DNA from: a virus
Strand: one strand, 5' to 3'
IMG/VR virus record: IMGVR_UViG_3300022887_000006
Span: 1 to 22,864 of that record
DNA length: 22,864 nt
Shown here: in pieces, positions 13,426 through 20,265 of the stretch
How the letters are laid out: every line of letters starts with the position of its first letter
Numbering within the stretch: the stretch's first letter is position 1
Made by a program: the position numbers and the translations under genes
The notes under the pieces: generated by a model
Told to the model about the DNA's origin: nothing
Database searches by the model: none
What the model saw: only the letters and a program-made list of their open reading frames with translations

Positions 13426-13792
13426 CTAGGTACTTTGTGTAATACTTGTTAGTCTGCTTATAAGTGTAGCCCTTGTAAATACCTCCATTCCACATTCTTA
13501 CTAACTGTTCTTCTGTAGGGAACTTACAATGTTTCTTCAGGAAGATTTCCTTACCTAAACAAAGATACAACTTAAATACTTCTTCTGATGCCTTTTCATT
13601 AAACATATCTTCGTGTACATAATTAGTACCGTAAACTCTATTGACATCGCTTATCACGCTGTCTTGGATCTGTAGTATGCCATAAGAGTCTCCATTATCT
13701 CCTATGGCTGTAGGATCATTATCTGTTTCCACTTGCTTTAAGATTGACATTATGGATGTCAATCCTGATAGTATTATTATAAATGTTTTCAT
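13385..13792 (-). CDS. Lysozyme-like transglycosylase (SLT fold), likely endolysin or virion lysin
   Basis: 135 aa. A hydrophobic N-terminus (MKTFIIILSGLTSIMSILK) could be a signal or anchor, but it also overlaps the first catalytic helix. E22 in QVETDNDPTAIGDNG matches the catalytic Glu of soluble lytic transglycosylases, followed by YGILQIQ (37-43, the GxxQ element), an Asp/Asn-Val-Asn-Arg-x-Tyr-Gly-Thr segment and RMWNGG (99-104, the late substrate-groove element). It cleaves peptidoglycan glycan strands. Because E22 falls so near the N-terminus, an uncleaved hydrophobic helix is more likely than a removable signal peptide. It sits nine bases after the methyltransferase gene, away from the tail genes. 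Confidence 0.8.
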   Translation of the reverse strand: MKTFIIILSGLTSIMSILKQVETDNDPTAIGDNGDSYGILQIQDSVISDVNRVYGTNYVHEDMFNEKASEEVFKLYLCLGKEIFLKKHCKFPTEEQLVRMWNGGIYKGYTYKQTNKYYTKYLDVKRKEERDSRNN

Positions 13793-13801
13793 ATATTAGC
13801 T

Positions 13802-14452
13802 TTAAAATAACTGTATTTGATTTTCGTTTTCTTTTTTAAATATTCCCATTACCGTTTCTAAGATTGTTTTTCCAGCTTCGTAGTCCACTAGGTTTCTACC
13901 TACCTTGACTTTGCTTTGTGTTCCATTGTAGTTAGATAAATCTATCTTATGAAATTTACATAGTTCTTGCAGTTCATTCTTTGTTTGTGAAATAGCAAAC
14001 CTCCTATCTTGTAGGTTGTTTGGCAAATTAAAGTTTGTCCAATATAAATGTCTACCTCTTTTTTTTGCCTCTATTAGTGGAGTGTAAAATGGTATTACAT
14101 TTTCAACCACATACTTTCCTTTAAAGTAATGTTGTAAAAAAAGTATTTCTTCGTATAGCTTCATATCGGGAAATACAGCTTGTGTTGTTGTATCATAGTT
14201 ACTGCTATTCCAATATCTTGCTCTTGAATGAGTAGGACAAGGAGGGCTTGACCATATAAAATCAAACTCTTTATAATGCTCTAATAAGTATTGGTGTGCA
14301 TCTGCTATAATTACTGTATCATTAGGAAAACGCTCTTGATACATTCTCGCTAATTCAGAATCTAATTCAACGGCAGTCACTTCTATTTCTGTAACTTCAT
14401 CCCATTTGTATCTATTCCCACCTAAGCAAGCGTATAAATTTAATATTTTCAT
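13802..14452 (-). CDS. DNA (cytosine-5)-methyltransferase, compact
   Basis: 216 aa, ATG 14452. Motif I is LNLYACLGGNRYKW (4-17; SAM binding), E29 in VELD binds the ribose, D51 in IIADAH is the adenine-side residue, motif IV is SSPPCPTHS (68-76) with catalytic Cys72, and motif VI is VVENV (115-119). A QDRRFAI segment (about 148-154) may stand for motif VIII. At 216 residues it is far shorter than typical C5 enzymes (over 300), so the target-recognition domain is small or missing. It may protect phage DNA from host restriction. No partner endonuclease is evident next to it. It lies between the exonuclease and the lysozyme. Confidence 0.85.
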   Translation of the reverse strand: MKILNLYACLGGNRYKWDEVTEIEVTAVELDSELARMYQERFPNDTVIIADAHQYLLEHYKEFDFIWSSPPCPTHSRARYWNSSNYDTTTQAVFPDMKLYEEILFLQHYFKGKYVVENVIPFYTPLIEAKKRGRHLYWTNFNLPNNLQDRRFAISQTKNELQELCKFHKIDLSNYNGTQSKVKVGRNLVDYEAGKTILETVMGIFKKENENQIQLF

Positions 14453-14539
14453 CTAATTGTTATTGTTATTAATGTTAGTCATTATGATCATTATGGTTGT
14501 TATAGTCATTAATGTTAGTTATTATAGTCATTATACTAA
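14453..14539. repeat. AT-rich degenerate direct repeats between exonuclease and methyltransferase
   Basis: The 87-base gap contains two copies of TTAATGTTAGT(C/T)ATTAT plus several CATTAT elements (GTCATTATGATCATTATGG, TAGTCATTATAC). No promoter or terminator was recognised. Confidence 0.5.
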
Positions 14540-15256
14540 TTAAAAACTAGTCTTTAGCTTTAATAAGTTATAACATTGTATGTACTTAAAGTAAGCCTTA
14601 GACTTATGTATCTTCTTGAATAACTCATACACTTTTTTGGTATATTGATATTTAGTTACACAATCAACTAAGTATTTTTCAGTAAACTTAACACCATATC
14701 CCCTACAGAAATTAACGTTGTCTGCTGTGTCTCCAACTATCATTTGCTCATAGAAATTATACAAGGCTTCTTCTTCTGTTATATCGTGTACGCATTGATG
14801 CTTAGGGTGGTAGTTATACATAAGACAAGGGAACTGCTTATAGTCCTTGTCTATACTTACTATCATAACACCATCTCTGCCTACTTCTTTGCAGGCATCA
14901 AACCAAGCCTTAGCTACTACATCATCAGTCTCTACTCCTGGATAGCTCTTAGAGTCATACTCCTTAGTTATGTAGTCGTGTAGTTGTCCTAATAATGGAG
15001 GAATGTTTGCATTCTTCCTATTGGCTTTGTAGTCTGCTGAAAGATGCTTTCTAAAGTTACCCTTAGAGTTATTGAACAAAGTTACTAAATCAACAGGATG
15101 TATCTCCTCTATTTGATTAATTATCCTCATAAGATGATCATCAAACTTTACAGCAGCCTCTTCTAATGTATCAAAGAATGGAGTGTCTTCTGCGGTTTCT
15201 CTTTGTCTGTAGCAGCTTGACCATACTAGGCTATCTGCGTCTACAAGTAATATCAT
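14540..15256 (-). CDS. FEN-like 5'-3' exonuclease
   Basis: 238 aa, start ATG 15256 overlapping the upstream TGA (ATGA). Metal-binding acids are visible in order: D6/D8 in LVDADSLVW, the basic arch FRKHLSADYKANRK (68-81), E109/D111/D112 in VETDDVVA, D136/D138 in SIDKDYKQ and D176/D179 in VGDTADNV. This is the complete pattern of T4 RNase H/T5 exonuclease-type flap nucleases; a helix-hairpin-helix-like GYGVKFTEKYL follows. It removes RNA primers or flaps or degrades DNA 5' to 3' in replication/recombination. Length is slightly below the usual 250-300 residues. Confidence 0.88.
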   Translation of the reverse strand: MILLVDADSLVWSSCYRQRETAEDTPFFDTLEEAAVKFDDHLMRIINQIEEIHPVDLVTLFNNSKGNFRKHLSADYKANRKNANIPPLLGQLHDYITKEYDSKSYPGVETDDVVAKAWFDACKEVGRDGVMIVSIDKDYKQFPCLMYNYHPKHQCVHDITEEEALYNFYEQMIVGDTADNVNFCRGYGVKFTEKYLVDCVTKYQYTKKVYELFKKIHKSKAYFKYIQCYNLLKLKTSF

Positions 15257-15456
15257 AACTTCTCTAGTATTAATCTTTTTAGTATTCTAGTGGTTCTTTC
15301 ATTTAGCATAAAGTCTACACAGTTACCACCTAAGCTAATTCCGTTTATATCTACACCTTTTTCAAATGGTTCTATGTCATAGCTTCCATTCTCTGCTGGT
15401 ATTAAATCATATTGTATTGTAAATTCCAAACCCTCGTACATTATATTAGTTTCCAT
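15253..15456 (-). CDS. Small protein of unknown function (67 aa)
   Basis: ATG 15456 overlaps the end of the preceding gene by 11 bases and its TGA overlaps the exonuclease ATG, so it sits inside a coupled chain. METNIMYEGLEFTIQYDLIP, then acidic SYDIEPFEKGVDI and LGGNCVDFM, ends in a basic helix (TTRILKRLILEKL). It looks like a compact beta domain plus helix. No family recognised. Confidence 0.65.
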   Translation of the reverse strand: METNIMYEGLEFTIQYDLIPAENGSYDIEPFEKGVDINGISLGGNCVDFMLNERTTRILKRLILEKL

Positions 15457-15643
15457 CCTGTCCCTTTATATAGTTCAACACATTAGTCAACTTGTTTACT
15501 GAGTAGTCCCTATCATAAAGTCCTGCTAGGTAAATCTCATTCTCTAAAGTCTCAATAGCCTCTGCCTTTGGGTTTAGCTTTCTTACTGATAACTCGTTAA
15601 GAGTTTCTAACTGTTTGTCCATTAAGTCGAATAATTCTTCCAT
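15446..15643 (-). CDS. Small helical protein of unknown function (65 aa)
   Basis: ATG 15643. Nearly all helical and charged: MEELFDLMDKQLETLNELSV then AEAIETLENEIYLAGLYD and a last helix SVNKLTNVLNYIKG. Heptad-like Leu spacing suggests a coiled coil. It overlaps the next gene by 11 bases. No family recognised. Confidence 0.65.
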   Translation of the reverse strand: MEELFDLMDKQLETLNELSVRKLNPKAEAIETLENEIYLAGLYDRDYSVNKLTNVLNYIKGQDGN

Positions 15644-15694
15644 AATTCCTAATCGTTTTAATTACTTTTAATGTTATAGTACAAATTTTAATAT

Positions 15695-15904
15695 TTACAT
15701 ATACAAAAGCAATTTTATTAATTTTTCTAAAAGCTCATTTAATGCGTCTAATTTAGTTTTTGCTATTTCAACCTCAAAGTTAAAATATTCCTTGTCAGAA
15801 TAAAGCTCACAACTATCTCTAGCTATACTAGAAGAACTATTAATGTTCTCTTTTTCTCTGTCCATTTCTTTTAATACTGCTGTAATTTTTTCTGATAGTT
15901 TCAT
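15695..15904 (-). CDS. Small coiled-coil protein of unknown function (69 aa)
   Basis: The start is set at ATG 15904 (MKLSEKITAVLKEMDREKEN) rather than an in-frame ATG at 15964, because a promoter -7 element lies at 15936-15943, between the two. The leader CTAAAACAAATAAGATGAAA resembles those at 22303 and 22134. The protein has a helix, a Ser-rich turn, and a second long helix (FEVEIAKTKLDALNELLEKLIKLLL), typical of a helical hairpin. Function unknown. Confidence 0.65.
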   Translation of the reverse strand: MKLSEKITAVLKEMDREKENINSSSSIARDSCELYSDKEYFNFEVEIAKTKLDALNELLEKLIKLLLYM

Positions 15905-15935
15905 CTTATTTGTTTTAGTGTTATTGTTCCTTCTA

Positions 15936-15965
15936 CAAATATAAACATTATATGTTAATAACAAC
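15936..15965 (-). promoter_or_regulatory. Bacteroidetes-type promoter upstream of the 69-aa gene
   Basis: Minus strand GTTG (15965-15962), 18 bases, TATATTTG (15943-15936). The -7 element is exact and the -33 is TTG-like. It lies 32 bases before the ATG at 15904 and would drive the exonuclease-to-terminase part of the gene string. Confidence 0.6.
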
Positions 15966-15993
15966 TACTATAATGTTAAAACTTTGTTAATGT

Positions 15994-16518
15994 CTACTTC
16001 TCTGAGTCTATCTCTCTCTGTAGGTTCGCTAAAGCTCTCCAAGCTACCTTTGCACTATGCCGAACACCATCTGTATCAAATGTTCCTGCCTGCATTAGAT
16101 GCCTTGTAAGTGCGTCTAGCTCATCTGTTGATTTGCTCTTGTCCCAATGTAGAGGTTTGTCTGGATGATGTTGGTTGTTACCAACCCAACTTGTATTGGC
16201 TACTTCTAGTATAGCATCTGGAAAGTATTGCAGTACTCCTGAGAATACTGGTTGCTGCTTCCTTTGTTCAGCTACGCTAATAGGATTAATGTAGGCTGCC
16301 TCTGTTCCGCTTATTATATCAATATTTTTTACTTCTCTGTCTAGTTTTATTTGCTTTATCTTTTCGCTTAATAAAGCGTAAAACTCTTCTCCGCTTTTGT
16401 TTGAATTAAACAAATCCGTAGCCCATCTAAATTTTTGATAATCATCAATGAAGTCTATTTCTGGTAAATAATCACACACTCTTGAGAGTGTTTCGTCAAA
16501 GCTAAATTCTCGTTTCAT
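15994..16518 (-). CDS. DUF5664-type protein, putative dATP/dGTP diphosphohydrolase
   Basis: 174 aa, ATG 16518. Residues 1-85 are poorly conserved-looking. Residues 91-170 have the pattern VFSGVLQYFPDAILEVA, then GNNQHHPD (H117, H118), LHWD (123-126), STDELDALTRH (D132, D135, R139, H140), D148 and H154/W160 in HSAKVAWRALA. I recall this pattern as the family called DUF5664 or dATP/dGTP diphosphohydrolase N-terminal domain, linked to nucleotide-pool changes in some phages; His/Asp residues would bind metal. If correct, it would remove pyrophosphate from purine dNTPs. No PurZ or modified-base polymerase is visible here. Family is from memory. Confidence 0.7.
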   Translation of the reverse strand: MKREFSFDETLSRVCDYLPEIDFIDDYQKFRWATDLFNSNKSGEEFYALLSEKIKQIKLDREVKNIDIISGTEAAYINPISVAEQRKQQPVFSGVLQYFPDAILEVANTSWVGNNQHHPDKPLHWDKSKSTDELDALTRHLMQAGTFDTDGVRHSAKVAWRALANLQREIDSEK

Positions 16519-16537
16519 ATTAATCTATTTTTAAGTT

Positions 16538-16660
16538 CTATGCCTCTTTAATTATTAATAAATAGGTAGGTATTAACACTACAAACCAACTCCATTCAAT
16601 TTGATTTGTTATTTTAAGACCAATAAACAACATAGCTAATAAAGGTATAAAATATCTCAT
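16538..16660 (-). CDS. 40-aa single-pass/hairpin membrane peptide
   Basis: Minus frame ATG 16660 to TAG 16538. The ATG overlaps the upstream TAA by one base (TAATG). MRYFIPLLAMLFIGLKITNQ, then IEWSWFVVLIPTYLLIIKEA: two hydrophobic segments around a short polar I-x-W-S-W turn. Many phages carry such 40-60 aa membrane proteins with an I-(T/E)-W-S-W motif, often auto-annotated as transmembrane Fragile-X-F proteins; function unknown. Not a convincing holin by itself, and the lysozyme is about 2.9 kb away. Confidence 0.75.
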   Translation of the reverse strand: MRYFIPLLAMLFIGLKITNQIEWSWFVVLIPTYLLIIKEA

Positions 16661-17010
16661 TATTCTATCTTTAAAAAGTCTGCGTTAGCGTGTTCAACAA
16701 ACCATTCTTTGTTGTCTTGGTACTTGTCTATGACAGCTTCTATCATTACAAGTTCATCTATACTAGAGCCTTTTATCTTATCTATAAGTCCCTCTATCTT
16801 GTTTAAGATGTTGGTAACCATTTCTGGATCCGTATTGTACAAGTTATTGTACTCCTCCCTTACGGTATCTTCTAGCATTAGATTAAGTTTATTTATCTGC
16901 TGCTTTACATTTAGCTTGTACTGAGTAGTAAGCCTTAGCGACTCATTAGCTTCTAGCAGTAGCTGGCTAATTAGTACGCTCTTTAAGTAATTCAATTGCA
17001 TATCCTTCAT
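16660..17010 (-). CDS. Coiled-coil protein of unknown function (116 aa)
   Basis: ATG 17010; its TAA shares a base with the ATG of the membrane peptide. It is almost wholly helical: LKSVLISQLLLEANESLRL, VKQQINKLNLMLEDTVREEY, MVTNILNKIEGLIDKIKG and DELVMIEAVIDKYQDNKEW. Three to four amphipathic helices give a bundle or coiled coil. Similar proteins lie next to small membrane peptides in other phages, but I cannot name a family or function. Confidence 0.7.
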   Translation of the reverse strand: MKDMQLNYLKSVLISQLLLEANESLRLTTQYKLNVKQQINKLNLMLEDTVREEYNNLYNTDPEMVTNILNKIEGLIDKIKGSSIDELVMIEAVIDKYQDNKEWFVEHANADFLKIE

Positions 17011-17053
17011 AATTATTTAGTTGTTATTGTTATCATAGTAGTTCTCTTTTTAT

Positions 17054-17407
17054 TTAATGTTTATCTAAGTTACTTACTAAAGCTTTATGTATTTCTTTAC
17101 TTAGACTTGAGTTATTTGATTTTGCCAACGACTTGTATATATCCTTTATATTATTTGATACTCTAATAGAAATGAATTTATTTTTCTTTGTAGACTCTAA
17201 ATCAATAACTGCGTTATGGCTTAAAACAGCCAAAGTCGCTTCTTTAGCTGTAAAAAATGATTTTACAATATAATTAATTCCATTAATAATGGTAGGTGGA
17301 CTTGTGCCTATTTGCCATTCGCAATCTTCTGTTGTGTTATAGTCGCTGCACTTAATGTCTACAATAACCCATTTTCTTTCTCTGTGTTTTTGCTCTATAC
17401 TTTTCAT
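17054..17407 (-). CDS. Putative ribbon-helix-helix regulator with extra N-terminal domain
   Basis: 117 aa. ATG 17407 overlaps the upstream TGA (ATGA). Residues 1-70 form an alpha/beta part (RKWVIVDIKC, WQIGTSPPTIINGINYIV, AKEATLAVLSHNA) with Cys20 and Cys29. Residues 78-115 read KFISIRVSNNIKDIYKSLAKS and then LSKEIHKALVSNL, the strand-helix-helix of Arc/CopG-type DNA-binding domains. RHH domains are usually N-terminal; a C-terminal one is less common. It may repress phage promoters, for example at one of the palindromes or repeat arrays in the window; no target is shown. Confidence 0.6.
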   Translation of the reverse strand: MKSIEQKHRERKWVIVDIKCSDYNTTEDCEWQIGTSPPTIINGINYIVKSFFTAKEATLAVLSHNAVIDLESTKKNKFISIRVSNNIKDIYKSLAKSNNSSLSKEIHKALVSNLDKH

Positions 17408-17817
17408 AGTAGTTTTATTCCATCATTTATATTTAGGTAAGTAACTTCTTTAGGCACCCTACTTCTGTTTAAGAATTGTGTGGTAGCAGGATTAAGGTAG
17501 TTAACTTCCCATACTCTTTTGATGAATAGCAAATTAAACATCCATATTCCATTTGGGGTAGAGTTAATATAGATTGGTGTATCTAAATGCTTATTAGACT
17601 CTAACATCATAGCATCATATTTCTTCTTCTCTAGCAGTAAGGTTTCGTAATGAACCTTTCTGCATTTAAGCTCTATCCTATGTTTAAAGGTAGGAGAATA
17701 ACAATCCCATCTTGACATTTGATTCTTGCTCTTTACGAGATCTAAATACTTGTAATCTGATAGCCAAGCAAATAAATCCGCCTCTTTCCATAGCTCTGTA
17801 TTAATTGTTGTACTCAT
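17404..17817 (-). CDS. PD-(D/E)XK nuclease-like protein
   Basis: 137 aa, ATG 17817, overlapping the end of the previous gene by 17 bases. The core reads SRWDCYSP (D38), a beta strand HRIELKCR (E49, K51), then a helix with LLLEKKKYDAMM. This D-x(10)-E-x-K layout followed by a helix is the PD-(D/E)XK nuclease active site. The C-terminal part (NGIWMFNLLFIKRVWEVNYL) looks like further strands. It could be a Holliday-junction- or end-processing nuclease, or a structural relative; its partners in the operon are RusA and the ATPase. Catalysis is inferred. Confidence 0.6.
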   Translation of the reverse strand: MSTTINTELWKEADLFAWLSDYKYLDLVKSKNQMSRWDCYSPTFKHRIELKCRKVHYETLLLEKKKYDAMMLESNKHLDTPIYINSTPNGIWMFNLLFIKRVWEVNYLNPATTQFLNRSRVPKEVTYLNINDGIKLL

Positions 17818-18241
17818 CTATTAAAGTCTTTAGTGAATTGTAAGTTGACTTAAAGCAAGAGCCGCAAGATGTTGGTAGCTTCTTCTCATTGAATACTCTA
17901 TTGTATATCTTTAGCATTCTGAGTTGAGTGGTCTGGCTAATTACATTCGCAGACTTATCCATTTCAGAATACAGATAATTATACTCCTCTTCAGTAAGAC
18001 ACTCTATCTTCTTATATCTAAAGAGTGGAACTTTGTTTAGTTTATCCCTCCTTTCATCACATCCGCAGTCTTCGCCAAAGATAAATTTAACAGCAGCTTT
18101 GATTCCTGTTGCTGTAGTTATCTTATCTATAGTGTCTCCAAGACCTATAGAGTCAGAAGCTGTAGCTTCTTCCCTGGACTTAATCCAATCTTTGTACTCC
18201 TTTTTTCTCTTATCAAGAGACTCATAATAATGATCTTCCAT
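17801..18241 (-). CDS. Cys-motif phage protein (146 aa), unknown function
   Basis: ATG 18241. It has a charged N-terminal helix, then GLGDTIDKITTATGIKAAV (33-51), CGCDERRDKLNK (59-70), C81 in ECLTEEEY and a late CGSC (126-129). The five Cys could hold zinc (C59, C61, C126, C129). The GLGD-to-CGCDERRDKLN block recurs, as far as I remember, in phages of several Bacteroidetes, without known function. It lies between the sigma-like factor (one base away) and the PD-(D/E)XK protein. Confidence 0.7.
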   Translation of the reverse strand: MEDHYYESLDKRKKEYKDWIKSREEATASDSIGLGDTIDKITTATGIKAAVKFIFGEDCGCDERRDKLNKVPLFRYKKIECLTEEEYNYLYSEMDKSANVISQTTQLRMLKIYNRVFNEKKLPTSCGSCFKSTYNSLKTLIDEYNN

Positions 18242-18242
18242 A

Positions 18243-18836
18243 TTACTTAGTATTTGATTTATCGATTGATTTAGTAATTGATTTAGGGTTGATTAAATGA
18301 AAATCACCATTCAAGTAATCCTGATAATCTTCAATGAACTTAATATTTAAAGCGTGTTTGTAATTCTTAATAGAATTGTATATGCTTGTCAGGCTTATGC
18401 CTGATCCATTAGCTATATCTCTTAAAGACATATTAGTCTTAAAGTACAAAGAAGAAAGTATAATGTCATATCTTTCCCAATCTAATATCTCAGTTGATAT
18501 AGAGTCTACAAGGTTATGAAAAGCCTCTTGTTGATTAAACTCCAAATCATCAAGATCTGAATCATCTTGTAAATCATCAGTTTCCAAATACTCAAAGAAC
18601 GTATATTTCTTTTTAGCTTTAATGTAATCCACAAACATATTCTTGAGTGTGACATAAACAAAGAATCGGTTGACCTCATCATCGTTATACATTATCTTTT
18701 TCTCGTCGGTAACAAGTCTGTGTATTCTAAGATACATTGATTGAACTATGTCTTCTGCGGTGTATTTATCACACCCCATATTGACAACCATTTTTACCCA
18801 AAGGGTATGGTTTTCTGCAAGCTTTTCTAATATCAA
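18243..18836 (-). CDS. Phage-encoded sigma-70-family (ECF-like) factor
   Basis: 197 aa. The start is TTG 18836, overlapping the TGA of the RusA gene (TTGA); there is no ATG before residue 16. Region 2-like part: TAEDIVQSMYLRIHRL (26-41), NRFFVYVTLKNMFVDYIKAKKKY (56-78), with the DIVQ motif of sigma region 2.1/2.2. An acidic linker (87-100) follows, then a region 4-type helix-turn-helix MSLRDIANGSGISLTSIYNS (136-155). The C-terminal tail is Lys/Ser-rich from an ATTGATTTA DNA repeat. It probably redirects host RNA polymerase to late or middle phage promoters, perhaps at repeat elements in this window. Confidence 0.8.
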   Translation of the reverse strand: MILEKLAENHTLWVKMVVNMGCDKYTAEDIVQSMYLRIHRLVTDEKKIMYNDDEVNRFFVYVTLKNMFVDYIKAKKKYTFFEYLETDDLQDDSDLDDLEFNQQEAFHNLVDSISTEILDWERYDIILSSLYFKTNMSLRDIANGSGISLTSIYNSIKNYKHALNIKFIEDYQDYLNGDFHLINPKSITKSIDKSNTK

Positions 18837-19261
18837 TAGTCTAGTATAAGGGTTATTAAATCTTTGTCTCCGTAATACTTTTCTAAATTGTTTATTGTTA
18901 CTATGTTTTGGTCTTGTTCAAAAACCACTCCTTCTAAGGCATCTATAAACGCCTTGTTTAAATTGTCTTGTAAGTCTGGCTTAGCAGTCTTATATAATTT
19001 ACCTATTCTTTTCTTCTTAGGAATACTCTTTAGGTATGCGTATTGGTAGGTTAGCTGCGCAATGTGTATCTCTGTTCCTGCTGGAATAATATTAAAGCCC
19101 TTACTTAGCTGAGCCTTCGCTAACTTAGATACAGTCTTTTGGAAGTCTATTATCTTCTTGGGTTTCCAAGGTCTTCCTGCTCTAGTAAATCTCACCGATT
19201 GGTGAGGTACTGGTTTAAGTTCAAACTCTAATTTTAGTCTAGTCAAATTTCTTAGTATCAA
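18833..19261 (-). CDS. rusA: RusA-type Holliday junction resolvase
   Basis: 142 aa. No ATG is available near the start: TTG 19261 (or TTG 19246) overlaps the end of the ATPase gene. RusA hallmarks: N-terminal strand FELKPVPHQSVRF (13-25), KPDLQDNLNKAFIDALEG (94-111) with D96, D99 and K103, and VVFEQDQNIVTI (112-123) with D117; K128 follows. E. coli RusA uses three Asp and one Lys in the same order. The inserted Gln between D96 and D99 (KPDLQDN versus the usual KPDLDN) adds one residue between acids. It resolves recombination or replication junctions before packaging. Confidence 0.85.
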   Translation of the reverse strand: MILRNLTRLKLEFELKPVPHQSVRFTRAGRPWKPKKIIDFQKTVSKLAKAQLSKGFNIIPAGTEIHIAQLTYQYAYLKSIPKKKRIGKLYKTAKPDLQDNLNKAFIDALEGVVFEQDQNIVTINNLEKYYGDKDLITLILDY

Positions 19262-20090
19262 ATAAGTCCTCTGTGTCTATCACAGTAGGAAGTCCTGCTG
19301 AATCTATTTTATATGAGAAATTACTAAAAGGGAAGTTTCTAGTTCTCTTTGCAATAACCTCTATGTACCCAGCATCAAAGTTAGGCTTTAATTGTATCCC
19401 GCATTCTGCTTTTTTTTCTAGGGCTGAACCAAGGTGACCTGTGGGTTTGTCTGAACCGTGATTAGAATGTATAACTGTAACTACAGTACAATTATATTTC
19501 TGTGTCCACTCCATTAGTTTTTGCATTATCCTATTAGACTCATCTATGTTGTTTACATCTGAAACTAAATCAGCTATTCCATCTATTATAACTAATCCAG
19601 GATCATTTACTTTTCTCTCTAGGCAATACTCAATGAAGTTTATCCTAGCGCTATAATCAAGCCCTCTAAGCCCATAAGTATGATAGCACTCATTATCTAG
19701 CCCTGTCATCTTTAGGGTGCGCTTAAACACTCTCTGAGCGTGAAACCTTCCTTGTTCTGTGTCAAAGTGCAGAATACATCTATCTCCTCTATGTCCCTTT
19801 ATACCCTTGGTATATGGTAAGCAGCTACCTCCTAGGTAAGCTGCACTCAATAATGTTACAAAGAACGTCTTAGTGCTCTTTGGTGGAGCTTGTATAAAAA
19901 CTATGTTACCATAAGTTGCTATAGGGGTTGGGTAATACACTCCTCCCATATTATGCTCTCCAAAGCTCAATGAAACAGGAGGGTGTCCTATCTCTTCGTT
20001 TGGGTCAATATAGAGACTACGCTCTATACTTTCCATTGTCATCATAAGAGTTTCCCTTTCGTCTGATGTATTTATTTGTTTTAATGTCAT
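19239..20090 (-). CDS. RecA-fold/RepA-like ATPase (AAA_25-type)
   Basis: 283 aa, ATG 20090. P-loop region FIQAPPKSTKTFFVTLLSAA has APPKSTKT at 68-75: the usual GxxxxGKT is replaced, with Lys74 and Thr75 kept. HFDTEQ (108-113) resembles the catalytic acid loop; Walker B is LVIIDGIADL (166-175), and VTVIHSNHGS (204-213) is the RecA/DnaB-like sensor, followed by GHLGSALEKKAE. This fits the RepA/KaiC-like helicase or recombination mediator ATPases of mobile elements. Neighbours (ERF upstream, RusA overlapping downstream) point to replication-recombination. Confidence 0.8.
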   Translation of the reverse strand: MTLKQINTSDERETLMMTMESIERSLYIDPNEEIGHPPVSLSFGEHNMGGVYYPTPIATYGNIVFIQAPPKSTKTFFVTLLSAAYLGGSCLPYTKGIKGHRGDRCILHFDTEQGRFHAQRVFKRTLKMTGLDNECYHTYGLRGLDYSARINFIEYCLERKVNDPGLVIIDGIADLVSDVNNIDESNRIMQKLMEWTQKYNCTVVTVIHSNHGSDKPTGHLGSALEKKAECGIQLKPNFDAGYIEVIAKRTRNFPFSNFSYKIDSAGLPTVIDTEDLFDTKKFD

Positions 20091-20265
20091 TTTTAATTGC
20101 TATATCTAATTGATAATCAATTTCTTATATCCACAGAAGGTTATCAATAAACCTCTGTGAATCTTATTTATTATTTGCGTTATATATTTTAATTTCGTGT
20201 ATCATTTGATTGCGTTTAGTTAAATAAAAAAAATGGGGCTTTTACACCCCATTAATTATACTTTA
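20091..20265. other. Intergenic region with DnaA-box-like site and hairpin
   Basis: 175 bases. ATATCCACA at 20127-20135 differs from the DnaA box TTATCCACA at the first base. It leads into a hairpin, CACAGA(A)GGTT (20132-20142) pairing with AACCTCTGTG (20150-20159) with one bulged A. A terminator follows at 20224-20253. No consensus promoter was found for the ATPase gene. Confidence 0.5.
20224..20253 (-). terminator. Intrinsic terminator after the ERF/ssDNA-binding-like gene pair
   Basis: AATGGGG (20232-20238), loop of 8, CCCCATT (20247-20253); the minus-strand side is followed by a run of eight T (20233-20226). It lies 12 bases after the 96-aa gene. Confidence 0.88.

Noticed and set aside
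13385-13792. Cleavable signal peptide on the lysozyme
   Set aside because: The catalytic Glu (residue 22) follows directly after the hydrophobic stretch, so cleavage there would damage the active site helix.
16538-16660. Holin
   Set aside because: Small and hydrophobic, but distant from the lysozyme gene and of a type widespread outside lysis cassettes.
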